A DNA stretch of 64,000 bases from Ulota crispa (taxonomy: Eukaryota; Streptophyta; Bryopsida; Orthotrichales; Orthotrichaceae): the NCBI GenBank assembly GCA_963920765.1, contig OY987243.1:372001-436000 (forward strand), read 5' to 3'. This document shows positions 36,987 to 48,318 of this stretch, piece after piece. Both the position numbers and the translations under genes were made by a program. Numbering within the stretch: position 1 is the first letter of the stretch; each line of letters begins with the position of its first letter. A model generated the notes under the pieces. It had not been told where the DNA came from. It ran no database searches and saw nothing but the letters and a program-made list of their open reading frames with translations.

Positions 36987-37938
36987 TTAACCCCTAAAGG
37001 CCCATTGTCCCCTCGAGGGACAAATGGGATTTTGGGCAGGTACCTATGGCTAAACTACTTTGCGTGATTTTTTGAAACTTTTATTCAAGGTGGGGAATGT
37101 GAAGACCTACGTGGGGGTATAATTTTTTCTCCATTTTGACAATTATTGAAGAAGTTATGCATGAATAACTGAAAACATGGGAGAATCGAGCAAATTGCAA
37201 CTTTTTTAAATAAAATTTTGAAATTGGCTCTTTAAATTTTTATGTACTTGGGAAGCTTTGAATCATTCAATTCTAATAGATGAGATGAAAATTATGAGAA
37301 GTTTTAGTTTGCGCATAGGTATGGGACTCCCAAACCTCCATTCTTTTTCCCCCTTGTAAAACTTTTTGCTTTACATTTTTGAGCTCTTTGTGTATTTTTT
37401 TTTGAATTTTTTTTTTTTTTTTTTTTTTTTTGCAAGTTGTAGTAGACTAAGATTCCTTGGTTTTCATCATTTGGATCAAAGTAATTTGGGTTTTTGAATT
37501 TTACATAAATCCTCCAATTTTGCCTAGTGTATATGCAAATTTCATGACCTTACGGCATTGCAAGATTTTAGAAAGTATGATCCACACCTCCGTTTCATTT
37601 GAAAATTCTGCCACATTTACCTAACTTGGCCTTCTACATGGGAAAAATAAACCACAACTTGCGTAGAGCAATTTTTTTGATATAAGAGCCGTTGAAGGCT
37701 TTTGAAATTTCTGGGCAGTAGTGAAAAAAACTTTTTTTTTCACTTTAGATGTAAATATCTCACTCCTCACCATTTAGAATTAGCTAATATTTTTTCCACG
37801 GGTACCTCCCATAGTCTAGGGCAAGATCTGCGGTTGGATTTCCAAAAAAAAAAAATTTACATTTCTCCTCACTCCCCCAAAAGTGACAGTTTTGAGTGAT
37901 TTTCACAAAAAAAAAGGGCTTGAGTCTTTAGGGGTTAA
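36987..37938 (+). mobile_element. 952-bp TTAA element, families F/G hybrid-like
   Basis: The left end TTAACCCCTAAAGGCCC pairs with the inverted right end TTAACCCCTAAAGACTC. The left subterminal palindrome is TTGTCCCCTCGAGGGACAA, followed by 'atgggattttgggcaggta' as in family F. The interior ('gttttagtttgcg') matches family G. Confidence 0.75.
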
Positions 37939-38294
37939 TTTGTTGTTTTCAAATCATTGAAGTAGGACAAGAGGAAATAAAGAAATTATTGTTATTGTAT
38001 ATGTAATTGGATTATTATTTTTTTATTGCTGGTGCTAGAATATCTACTCAAGCTTGAGGTCTCCTCTAGCCCTCCGCTACCTTGGAAACAGGGCTACACG
38101 GTAAGTACACAGACGTGCCCTCTCAAGTCAGGTGGAATTCTCTAGAGACAGCACAGCATTTGTTGAATCTCACTATTGCGAATCTGGCCATTTATCGCCA
38201 AAAAAACAAATCTTGCTTGGAAACCGAATCACTCACTCATGTTGAGAGAAACATTGATCACGTGGGTTTTGCACCATCAAAACAACTATAGGTT
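37939..38294. other. GC-richer patch, possible coding remnant
   Basis: A consensus donor (gtaagt) follows an open stretch near 38100, and a 'caagtcag' acceptor-like site precedes another near 38130. The peptides are not recognisable and I could not link them. Confidence 0.2.
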
Positions 38295-38603
38295 TATAGC
38301 AGATTCGGCATAAAATAATCTTTCTAAATTTAGTCAAATTATTTCATATATTATTCTCTAAAAGTGCCTAATGTCAAACAAAACCAAAAATTAAAATTCT
38401 GAACATTATAAGCTAATTTTGGAAAGTCTTGGGTGATTTTAAGAGGGCTCAATCAATATCAAACTTTATATCAAGCTAATTGCCATATGATAACATTTTT
38501 TTTATGAAAATGCCGAATCTTCATGAAATCCATAATTTAATGCCGAATCACGTTTTCCCTGAAAATTATATTATTCGGCACCTGGCAGCCGAATCTGCTA
38601 TCA
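38295..38603. mobile_element. Fold-back MITE with 'GCAGATTCGGC' ends
   Basis: The left end TATAGCAGATTCGGC pairs with the inverted right end GATAGCAGATTCGGC. Additional 'gccgaatc' motifs lie inside near 38514 and 38543. Non-coding. Confidence 0.55.
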
Positions 38604-40315
38604 GGCTACAATATACAAATTTATTTTGGTAACTAGCACAAGACATTGATACTACAGGTGGCACTGATTGAAATATACAAACACCACATTCAATAAATTA
38701 GGAAAAACGATACAGTGTGTGGCTTAATATATCATGCATTTGTGAGAGTATTTTGGCAATTTAAGGGTGTGTTATTAAAATTCCCTCGAAACTCTACATT
38801 GTTGATGCACGAACTTGAAGAAATCATCATAAAATTCACTTAGATTACCAAAATATTCTCAAAAATGTAAAATTTAGAAGTTTCAAAATGTATAATTTTT
38901 CCCAATTTATTGAATTTATTGTAACAACAAATAATGTGATTGTTAAATTAGCAACACATGTAAAAATAGGATATAGAAGTACAATATACTGCGCAAGTTA
39001 TTTCAATTATTTTGTTTTGTAGTAATAATGATAACTTGCACTAATGTAAGAGTCAAGTGACTTTGCTGGTCAAAAAGGAGATTCAGATTTATGTGAACTC
39101 TATAGAGTGTGAATTAAAATAGTTACATATGATCTCAAATAATGCCTCTCAAGTGCTCAAAATCCCGAAGAGATTTTGTATATGAGGGGGATGGTACAAG
39201 GTTGTGACCATTACCCTACTTGGAGAATGAGGGTAGGAGGCTCACCATGCTTTCACACTAATAATTATTCCTAATTATTTAAAATTTACCTCAACCAATA
39301 CAAAGACTCTTGCACTACTTAGACTTTTGCACTACTTAGACTTTTGCACTAGTTGAAATAACTTTGTGCTCATCATGAGTTACATTTCAATTATGTGAGT
39401 TTGGCAGCGTCATATTTGTAGACTTAAAATCATACTAGTCTTGTATTTTAGGTGCATATATTTGATGATGTCATACCTTTGTGGACAAATGAAAGTAAAC
39501 ATCTAATTTTGTATGTTAACTTTTTAAGTTTCTTATTTTTTTGATTGGCCTTAGTCTAAATAATGCTTCAAGTTTGTTTGGCTCACTTGATTCTCAAAAT
39601 AGTGTGTTATGTTGAACTACATGTGTTGTTTTGTTTTACCAACTTGCCTATGGAAAATGCATGGACCCTCTTTGGATTCATACATTTTTCAAAAGCAACA
39701 TCCTTAACCCTAAAAAAAAGCCTAAAAAGGTGGAGGCTTGGCAAGATTCAACTCCCTTCAAAGACATTAAGTCATAGAACCCTAAATTACACATGAACCC
39801 TTTTGAAAATGTCACATAGGAAAAAAAAAAAATCTAACCATGCACATCACATTTTGGAATTATGCCGAAGAGATATTAAAAAATCTAACAATTTGCCTAA
39901 TGATAAATAAAAATGACTATCAATATAAAACATAAGCTTTAGGCAAACCGCAGAGAGGAAGAAGAAAAAAAAAATGTCCTATGTTCATCCTTTATCAACA
40001 AAACTAAGAAATGTACTGATTTTCCCATAGAAATTCCCAGACTGTGGTGCAGATGCTTTCATGTCTCTGTGGATTTGGAGCGACAGGCTGTGTTTTGCTC
40101 ACGATACTGTGGTGCTTCACAACTTTACGTTGAAAGAGTCTTCCCTTAAAAAATGAAAATGAAAACATTACTTTTAAATCGCGTGAAAATTGCAAGGAAT
40201 TGAGTCGTCTGAAAACCTCACTTTGTGGACCAGTGACACTAAACGTGCGCTCGACGGATGAAAAGACGAGTCTGGTTCCGGCTCACCGAAGGTGGAAGCA
40301 CCTATATCTGATAAC
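38604..40315. other. Gene-free stretch
   Basis: AT-rich apart from a small GC-richer patch at 40020-40310 with no recognisable protein. A short tandem repeat lies at 39305-39355. Confidence 0.45.
39305..39355. repeat. 17-bp tandem repeat, three copies
   Basis: The unit 'gacttttgcactactta' repeats three times in tandem, with a one- to two-base change in the first and last. Confidence 0.8.
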
Positions 40316-41132
40316 TTAACCCCTAAAGGCCCAAGCATTGTTTTTTTTTTTGGCAATATAGTAATTTTGGGCAGCTCACTGTAAGTGGAGTTTTTATTTT
40401 TATTTTTTGAAATTTTCACATATGTTGTGTTCAAGCAGTAGCTTTAAGGTTCAATAATTTTCATAACTTTTGACTACATCGTTCAAAAGTTATTGCATGA
40501 TATGTTGTTTTTTTGGAACTCTAGGCAGCTTGGGCAGCTCACAAAAATTCTTTTTGGGATTGGTTCTTTAAACTTAAATGTACGTGGGAGTTGTTGAATC
40601 ATTTGATTTCAATTACTAAGATGAAAGTTACAAGAAGTTTTAGTTTGCGGGTAGGAATGGTTTTGAGAGACTCCACACCTACCCACAAACTAAAACTNNN
40701 NNNNNNNNNNNNNNNNNNNNNNNNNNNNNNNNNNNNNNNNNNNNNNNNNNNNNNNNNNNNNNNNNNNNNNNNNNNNNNNNNNNNNNNNNNNNNNNNNNNN
40801 NNNNNNNNNNNNNNNNNNNNNNNNNNNNNNNNNNNNNNNNNNNNNNNNNNNNNNNNNNNNNNNNNNNNNNNNNNNNNNNNNNNNNNNNNNNNNNNNNATA
40901 AAGAAGTTTTTTGAGTTGCTCAAGCTGCCCAGAGTTTTAAAAAAACAACATATCATGCAATAACTTTTGAACCACGTAGTCAAAAGTTATGAAAATTGTT
41001 GAACCTTAATGCTACTCCTTGAGCACATCATGTGTGAAAATTTCAAAGAAAAATGAAAAAACCTCCACTTGTAGTGAGCTGCCCAAATTCCGTTTTGTCC
41101 TCAAAAGGGACAAGTGGGCTTTTAGGGGTTAA
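40316..41132. mobile_element. TTAA element with long inverted arms and an assembly gap
   Basis: The left end TTAACCCCTAAAGGCCC pairs with the inverted right end TTAACCCCTAAAAGCCC. The arms are long inverted repeats: 'catgatatgttgttttttt', 'ttttcataacttttgacta' and 'gagctgcccaaa'-type strings appear on both sides in opposite orientation. A hairpin (agttttagtttgcgggtagg against its complement) runs directly into the N-run. Confidence 0.75.
40698..40897. other. Assembly gap of 200 N
   Basis: Exactly 200 N, a round placeholder length, located between the arms of a fold-back TTAA element. Confidence 0.99.
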
Positions 41133-41354
41133 GTGATTTTGCAACAAACTATAAAGAGTTTGAGTCAACAATTATTATTCTTGTATAGGAAGATAAGAAA
41201 AATGGGGATACTATAAATTTTAGGATTCAAAAAGTGTTCCAAATCTATGGCCAATGTCTAAACTCATATAATTTAGATAATAGTCAAACCACTTTCAACT
41301 CGTTACTTCCTTCTTCATTTTGGAACATGTGGCATGACTTTAGTGGTCCCAACC

Positions 41355-42260
41355 TTAACCCCTAAATGTCCAAGACACCCAATTTGGGTGTCCAAAAAAC
41401 TTCAAGAAACTTTGAAACCCTATTGAAGGTACGGATTTGATCATTTTCAAGTTTCTTTTTTTTGGAAAAGTTGCGCACTCAAGTTAGCTCCACTGTTCAA
41501 ATTCAACTTCCTCCATATCTTATTCCAATTATTTTTGGTGGAAGGTTAACTACAAGCATACATTTTGTGACATGAATAGTGTTGTGAATAGTGTTAGAGC
41601 CTATGAGAAGTTGCCACATTGAAAAGGTGGGCATCAAGTTGAGCAAAAGGTGAAGATTTCCCTTGGGCACTCCCTTGGGCAATAAGGGCCTTTTTATTGA
41701 AATTTTGACATCTAACAAAATCTAGAAGTGCTTTTGGACTAATTTCACTTGGAATGTCCTTGTTATAAAATTTAGAATCCTTTCGCCGTTGAAAATTCTT
41801 TCATTCATAATGATTTTTGGTCAATAATTGGAGCTGAAAATTTCTTTGTATTGGATAGTTGATTTTGACAATTGCGTTGCAGGCTCATTTGTGAAATTGT
41901 GGTCATGGATTTGGAAGGGGGGCCATTGATTTTGACGTAACAACAATAAACACTAAAGCAATCTAGGTGGTTGTTTTCCAATTTTGTATCTAGAAGTTGC
42001 CAATTTGCATTAGAAGTTTTGGGCAGCTCCAGAAAAAGCAAAAAATTCTATTCTCATCATCATTCAATTGCAAATATCTTAAAATCCGCACGGCCATTTT
42101 GGATTCTTTTTGGGTAGCGCCATCTAGAAGTCTTGAAGTTCAAGATTCAACGGTTACAGTTTTATTTTGATGTTTAATAATGATCTTACAAGGACAAATC
42201 AAAAACTTCAAAACTGCCTTCCAAAAACAAGTAAAACACCCTTGGACATTTAGGGGTTAA
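41355..42260. mobile_element. 906-bp TTAA element, 20-bp perfect terminal repeats
   Basis: Both ends, read inward, are TTAACCCCTAAATGTCCAAG with no mismatch, making this the best-preserved pair in the window. The interior lacks a transposase-like ORF; the minus-strand frames of 71-78 codons are not recognisable. Confidence 0.85.
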
Positions 42261-43218
42261 AAAGGATGAAAGATCGCATTCCAAAACACCTATCCTTGCT
42301 GATGTTGGAAATGGCACACCTTCCTGATTGGGTATGGGGCGTTGGTACCTTGGTGACAATGGGTGCTTCCACCTTAGTTGAGTCAGTAGTTGAGTAGAGA
42401 CTAGTTCACGGGTTTCACTTGCACAAAGTAGGGCAGTTTTTTGGATCTAACAAATTTTGCCAAATTCTACGTGTCCACAGTCCATTGTGTGTTAAAGGAA
42501 GGGACCAACTCACATTTGTCCAATACATTTGTCAAAATCTGTCAAAATTATTGCCAGAGAAAAATGCCTCCTTACACACGAGTAATATTCAATTTTAGCA
42601 ACTGAAGTTGGATATAAATCTTCCTTTCCATTCGTGACGCATTCGTGACGAAGTGGACAGATACAAGGTCTTTCAAGTCCGTATGTAGTAACTTATGTAC
42701 ACTTGCAATTGGTATGTTGGAAGATCAATGAACCCTTGTGAGGTGCTTTCGGTGCTATTTGAAACTGCTGCAGTACTTTGCGAGGGTTAAGGTACGGTTC
42801 TGGAGTCCGTATCTCATGTCCTGCACTTGCAGGGGAGTGGGAGGGTGACGTCGTGGCAGAGCCTCATTGGACTCCCACCGTCAATATGGTCGAATCCGGG
42901 GTGCAACTGCTGTAAACGTAAGCAGGAGGCCAGGAGCGCTCTCCTTGTTGCATCACACATGTCCTTGCCCAATGTACGGGAAGAGCCGAAACACAATAAA
43001 AAGTCAGCCGAATGAAATGTGAAAAGATGGATTGAAATTTAAATCAACCGGCTAACCGACTAAATTTCTGAAAAAACTCTCTAGTGTTCAGTAATATGCA
43101 ATATCTGATGCATGCACTATGAAAATCGGTTGAAAATTATGAGAAATGTAGGATTTTTGGAAACTCAAAATCTCCCGCAACACTACCCTGGCCTAACCTT
43201 GCTCATCGTGTCCACTAT
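42261..43218. other. GC-richer stretch without a defined gene
   Basis: 42780-43000 is open in several frames and has an acceptor-like 'cacttgcag' at about 42831 (+) and a donor-like 'gtaagc' at about 42917. The products are not recognisable. It may be untranslated sequence of the VOC-like remnant that follows or part of another decayed gene. Confidence 0.3.
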
Positions 43219-43564
43219 TCAATTATCCCGTGCCACAGCAGACTTGGCAGTCGTGTTGACAAGGGGCACCCGCTCCATCCTCATATTCTGAAAGCAGTTT
43301 CCGTCAAAATCAGCGACAAACAGCCACGGACTCTGCCAGGAAACCAGGAGCGGAAACTCAAAGCTTTTTGACGTCCCTTTCATGCATGTCTTGGTTCCTC
43401 CGTCAACTGCCTACATCCTTTGGTTTTTCCCCTTCAGTTTTATTCTCGGTGGGCACAGATGAGCGGTTCAGGAAGAAAGCACCGTTGTTGACACCGGCCT
43501 CTAGCAAAGACCAACCCCGGATTTCATCTTCATCAAAAAAGAATTTAAAACTCTTTCTCACGAG
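43219..43564 (-). pseudogene. Glyoxalase/VOC-like coding remnant, frameshifted
   Basis: Two overlapping minus-strand frames look coding. The upstream one (43564 to TGA 43403-43405) contains FKFFFDEDEIRGWSLLEAG and NNGAFFLNRSSVP. The next (43410 to TGA 43219-43221, shifted by one base) contains SFEFPLLV, WLFVADFDGNCFQN and a polar tail. A 'W.LLEAG...FFLN' strand pair followed by a 'F.ADFDGN.F' strand is the pattern of VOC (glyoxalase I/bleomycin-resistance) domains, whose usual motif is DPDGN (family memory). The frames cannot be joined by an intron because they overlap by a few bases, so I infer a one-base frameshift or a sequencing error. The N-terminal half of a VOC domain was not found upstream; a MITE begins at 43777. 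Function, if any, is unknown. Confidence 0.35.
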
Positions 43565-43776
43565 CTAGCAGATTAGCTTCCAATGCACGATTCTCTCTTC
43601 TGTGCTGAAGTAGATGCCAAGCGGATGCTCATGGATATAAGCAGCAGCAACTATGTTTATTGAAATTGTTATGGAATGTCGACCTATCCTGTGCAAAAAC
43701 ACATGACTAGCTAGAGCGCTCTCTCTCCCTATCTCTAATATATGAACCAGTTCAAATGTTACAAAACATATATAAC

Positions 43777-44035
43777 GCCATATTAGTTAATTTGGGAACT
43801 ATGTTCAAATTTGGGACTTTTGAAGGTTTAAGGTGATCACCTTAAACTAAGTTTTAGGTTTAAGCAACATTTTTTTTGGTACACTTGTCCTCACTTGAGA
43901 GGAGGAATTTGCAAGGGAAAAAATCCTAGTGGCTGAAACTGAATCTGATACCTTCAAATCTGATTTAAGGTAATTTTTGGGTTTAAGGTGAAGTTCAATT
44001 TGAGAACTGCGTTTTCCCAATTTAACGAATATGGC
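43777..44035 (+). mobile_element. MITE family M copy 1
   Basis: The ends GCCATATTAGTTAATTTGGG and (inverted) GCCATATTCGTTAAATTGGG. The interior 'cttgagaggaggaatttgca' and 'gataccttcaaatctgattt' is shared by all five copies (43777, 45770, 46605, 50166, 57774). Non-coding, about 250 bp. Confidence 0.75.
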
Positions 44036-44437
44036 ATAGAGGTCTCATCATGACCATGTCTGCCATATGTAAAAATGTTCACATCCTTGCCATAGATGTA
44101 TGTCATTTCTTCATGCACTATACCAAGCATTGTTTAAGTGTTGTTGGGATCCGCTTGGCATTTGCTCCAAGTTCTAATTGCATTTTTCTACACGTTGCCT
44201 TTTCCACAACTACTTTGGTTCATCATTTTGCACATTTATTTCAACAAATAAAAGTTTTGAGTTTAATTTTTCCTAAATCATATGATTTTGTAACATGGGT
44301 GATAAAGTGTTAATGTAAATGAAAAGTAGATTGCTATGCTTGTTGCATGTGATGGTTTTTATGACTTCAAGATTTGCTTATAAAAAACATAACGTTTGAA
44401 TGATTTGATAGTAACTATAAATAAATGCGTTACTCAT
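44036..44437. other. AT-rich gene-free stretch
   Basis: The ORF at 44050-44313 (+) has no recognisable features. Confidence 0.4.
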
Positions 44438-44575
44438 TAAAAAGAGAGAAGGTGATATTTTGGGACTTTTGAATTTTATGTTTTCTAAAGAGTATTCAAT
44501 GAATACTCTTTAAAAAAACATAAATTCAAAAGTATCAAAATGTCACTTTTTCCCGTTTAATGAATATCGTGATAA
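44438..44575. repeat. Small fold-back element
   Basis: A nearly perfect hairpin is centred at about 44507: 'tttctaaagagtattcaatg' against 'aatactctttaaaaaaac', and further out 'gggacttttgaattttatg' against 'cataaattcaaaagtatc'. The ends 'ttaaaaagagagaaggtgat' and (inverted) 'ttaaacgggaaaaagtgaca' recall the ends of family M. Confidence 0.65.
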
Positions 44576-45769
44576 ATATCTTATTTACAAATTCTAATTT
44601 CTTGTGTAAATATTGGGTTTCATGTGGGCAAGTGAGGTCATCATCCTCGAACTAAATTTGACAAGCTTGATTATAAGTGATGTCACAACTACAATATAGA
44701 CACTAATTCTTTTACATTCCTTCTTATGATTTCAAATTTTGATACGCTTTACCTTGTGTTATCAGCGTGTAGGTATAAGCACAAGTTAATTTGAATTATA
44801 AAATATGAATATGTATGTTTAGCAATATAACTAAGTTATGTATGAGAACGAGTAACTAGGGACTGCTTAGTAAATGCATTGTCATGGGGTTTCTTAATAC
44901 ACCGAGTGAAAGATTCTCTCTCTAGAAGCTGTACTCATCAGATAATTATGCTACAAATGAATCCATGATACTCCTGCGGTGTTTTTATGTTGACAAGGAG
45001 TTTCATGGCCCTGATTTCCTTAGAAACCCTGAAAACATGCCGATAAACTCGTTACTCATCAACTCTCAAAGCAGAGCCCGATGAGTGGGTAGTAAATATG
45101 CAGCTCACACAATGAACATTTCTGAACCTACTAACCAAGGTCCCTTTCCGTTCTTCGGATAGTTCAGGAACATGTTAAGGGAGACACATTTTGCTTCAAT
45201 ACTGCTATGGTCGGAATTTGAAATAAAGGACCATTCTCTGGCCTTCGAGAATGCATGACTAATAAAACGGGAACACTGAGCAACGGTTGCTCTAAACTAA
45301 ACTTTGTTAAATTGGAGGATGTTCACATCGTTGGCACTTTTCCAGACGAGAGTTTTCAAACACAAATCTACAGCTACTCTTGCTCCTTGAGCTTCCTGCA
45401 CAGGAATTTTGCAATCTCGGTGCTCTAAATCCTGCCAATTCACAAAATTGATGTTCTCTGCCACTTTCTTTATTTGTAAACTTCAGAGAAAGGCTGCTGC
45501 TTGAGCGGCATCTTGTAGATCCAAGAACATTCTGAACGCATTGAACTCTGTCCCCAAATTCGTTACAATCGCGAAAATATAAGAATTTGCCATTTTTTAC
45601 CTGAGATCTGTACTTGTCCTAGTTTTATGAAAAGGGTTGTACTGCTGCTGAATATGACAATCACGGCGCCCTGAAACACACGATTTTAACAAACATGACC
45701 ATCGATCTCTAGAGCCGTCTGGTATTGAATCTAGATTAAGAGCGAAGCCATGACTCGACATGGGTGGGG
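44576..45769. other. Intermediate-composition stretch without a defined gene
   Basis: On the minus strand, 45300-45600 is largely open. One frame holds GTEFNAFRMFLDLQDAAQAA, a TGA, and then a further stretch of about 55 codons (KKVAENINFVNWQDLEHRDC...) ending at about 45309. I recognise no family and could not place splice sites. Confidence 0.3.
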
Positions 45770-46007
45770 AACGCGTTATTTGTTAAATTGGGAAAAACAT
45801 TACATTTTGGGACTACTGAAGGGGTCAGGTGACCACCTGAAACCGAGCTCACAGCATTTGCCCTCACCTGCGAATTTGCGAGGGAAAAAAATTTAGTGAC
45901 TCAGACTGAATTTGATACCTTCAAATCTAGTTTAAGGTGACTTTTTAGGTTTAAGGTGGAGTATAAAATGGTACCTCCGTTTTTCCCAATTTAACGAATA
46001 ACGCGTT
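45770..46007 (+). mobile_element. MITE family M copy 2
   Basis: The ends TTATTTGTTAAATTGGGAAA and (inverted) TTATTCGTTAAATTGGGAAA. AACGCGTT lies at both outer edges (45770-45777 and 46000-46007), either a target duplication or an extension of the inverted repeat, since that octamer is itself palindromic. Confidence 0.75.
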
Positions 46008-46604
46008 GGGGAGTACCCTTCCAGATTCGCTATTATACATATATATATAGTTGTAGTCTCACTGCCATGTTTCTGTACTCTGATCAGGTTCCCGATAAGG
46101 GTAACGTTCTTGACGGATCAAACTGCACAGGCAACCTCAGATTCTCAACAGCTTTGGATGAAGAGCAACCGCAACCATGCATGCCAGCAAATTCATTATC
46201 TAAAAGCAGTACCTTTCTCCTCCAGAGCGCAACTCCCACCATGGTTGTCACATTAGACCAACTGCCAGTCCACCTGCCCATCAACCCGGCATCAACCACG
46301 TGCATTTGATTGAGCTCTTGCTTGTTGATGTCGTCAACTTATAAGTTATAACTGGTTTTTAAAAAAAGTATTTTGCTTCTTACCTTTTTAGATTGGAAAT
46401 CTTAAAACGTGACATTGTACTCTATGCAGTCCAGATCGCTCCCTTACCTGTCTTGACATTCGGCCAAACTTTCCCTAAAATAACAACCAAGCTCCCCACA
46501 GAATGTGCGTCACCGTCACACGGCTACTACACGTCTGTGCAGCAGCTTTTTGTGCTGCGACATGTTCAACAGATTCTCTTTCAAATGTTGAGACTGCATA
46601 TCAG
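46008..46604. other. GC-richer patch between two MITEs, no defined gene
   Basis: 46067-46309 (+) is open with a fairly balanced composition after an acceptor-like 'ctgatcag' (PDKGNVLDGSNCTG near its start) and ends at a TGA. No family is recognised, and the minus strand is open too. Confidence 0.25.
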
Positions 46605-46852
46605 CATATTAGGTAAATTGGGAAAAAGAGTAAAATTTGGGACTTTCAGACTCGCTTTCAAAAGTTTGAGGTGATCTCCTCAAATCGAACTCAACATATT
46701 TTTGTGTACACTTGTTCTCACTTGAAAGGAGGGATTTGTGAGGGAAAAAATCTTAGTGGCTCAGACTTAATCTGATACCTTCAAATCTAACTTTTTGGGT
46801 TTGAGGGGGAGTACAAGTTGGGACACCTCTTTTTCCCAATTTATTGAATATG
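46605..46852 (+). mobile_element. MITE family M copy 3
   Basis: The ends CATATTAGGTAAATTGGG and (inverted) CATATTCAATAAATTGGG. The interior is shared with the other copies, including 'gataccttcaaatcta'. Confidence 0.75.
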
Positions 46853-47491
46853 GTGGATGCCATCCATTAGATCTCGATTTCGCGCCATTGGATTGATTTG
46901 ATCAGCGTCCAGTGCGAGTTTCAATGTCAGCATCTCATTCTGAGGGAACTATAATATGTGATAAGCATTTAAATATATATATGCTGCAATTCTTCTTCGT
47001 TGTAAGGTTGCTGTTCACAACTTTCGAATCAGTTCACTGGTGCTCCAGATTCAGATTCAGCCTGAGATTCAAATTCCGATTTTGATTTAGCAGACCTACC
47101 GGTTGTGGACATATCATTCTCCGTGGCCCCCGAGATGATAACATCAATTTCGATGACAAATGGCACTATGCCATTATTTTGGCGTGAATTAGGCCACCCG
47201 GCCTAAACGCTAAATCTACACCGTTCTCTGTTACATCTTTGTTAGGTTGTGGACTTCCCGGGTGAGGATCACTACTGTAGTTTGGAAGTATGACTATCGT
47301 TAAATTGACGTTTGATGTTGATTCATCCATGCCTAAGCGTACGTCCTGTAGCCAATTTACATTTTGGGAATACGTTTGTCCTCTTGGATTCACCGTCAAT
47401 TTCATCGTATTTGATGTTTGTATTAGTGAATGTACCCATACATATGGATTACATGTTGAAAAAACGTAAGTTCATCCACCCCTCTTAAGTC
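46853..47491. other. Stretch with an unrecognised ORF
   Basis: The minus-strand frame 47166-47405 (79 codons from ATG) includes VNLTIVILPNYSSDPHPGSP and ENGVDLAFRPGG. Composition is plausible for a protein but I recognise no family. Confidence 0.25.
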
Positions 47492-47854
47492 TTAACCCCT
47501 AAACGCCAGATTGGTCACAGTGGTTGCACTATAGCCCCTGGTACTATAAGTGTATGGCAAGTGCCCACCCATTATAATATTGTTTCAAAAATTACAAAAA
47601 TAAAAGTGTATATTATTTTCATAAAAATTGCAAGGACAACATGAGACTTAACACCATGTTTGTGGATCTTCTCATAATTTAAATTACCTAAAAATATGAG
47701 TACATTTGATGAGATTTTTTATTTTTGCCTTCCACGATAGACCATGATCATTTTTGAAAGAAAATTAGATGAAAAACAATTTTATTCTATAGAGCAAAGT
47801 AATTTTTTGTTATTTATTGAACAAAACTTGTCTACCTAGGCATTGAAGGGTTAA
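47492..47854 (-). mobile_element. 363-bp TTAA MITE, family K (inverted)
   Basis: The left end TTAACCCCTAAACGCC pairs with the inverted right end TTAACCCTTCAATGCC. The interior ('gatcttctcataatttaaat', 'atgagtacatttgatgagat') is the reverse complement of that in 30290-30660 and 49137-49450. Confidence 0.7.
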
Positions 47855-48068
47855 ATGTCACTATGTAGGTGGTTAAATGGAGTTTCAAGTCGTTGTGACA
47901 AAATTTCTTGCATGCATCTATAACGTTAAAGAAGACTACAGACTGCTTTGTATGGAAGAGTTAAGGAAGATGATATGGAACTGTTTTTACACCTATATAC
48001 ATCAACATCACATTCGTATGTAACAACTTGTAACACAATAAGTGTCTCAACCATCAAATGGGTTGAAC
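47855..48068. other. Gene-free spacer
   Basis: Nothing recognised. Confidence 0.5.
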
Positions 48069-48318
48069 CAATGTTTGGGGAGAACCGGCTGTTAGTGTAT
48101 TGTTAGCCGGTTGAAATTACAAAAAATTCAATTGAAATTTGAAATTATAGGATAAAAAGTCGGTCATTTTCTTCGATTTTTCTTAAATATACTATACTAC
48201 AATAAAAATTTGGAAGTTTTACAAAAAAATAACAGGTGCATGCTAGTGCAAATCAGGTTGAAACTGGGAAGTGCTAGTGATTTCAGCCGGTGGTTCTAGA
48301 ATTTCTCCCCGAACACTG
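48069..48318. mobile_element. hAT-like MITE with 8-bp target duplication
   Basis: The ends CAATGTTTGGGGAGAACCGG and (inverted) CAGTGTTCGGGGAGAAATTC. They are flanked by GGTTGAAC (48061-48068) and GGCTGAAC (48319-48326), one mismatch in eight. Related to 26628-26862 and 62873-63103. Confidence 0.75.

Noticed and set aside
40591..40983. ORFs of about 100 codons crossing the N-run on both strands
   Set aside because: They exist only because the 200 unknown bases contain no stop codon.
33161..42260. Repeated CCCCTAAA/TTTAGGGG motifs, which look like interstitial plant telomere repeats (TTTAGGG)
   Set aside because: They occur singly, always joined to TTAA and paired in inverted orientation at element borders, never in tandem. 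They are terminal repeats of TTAA elements.
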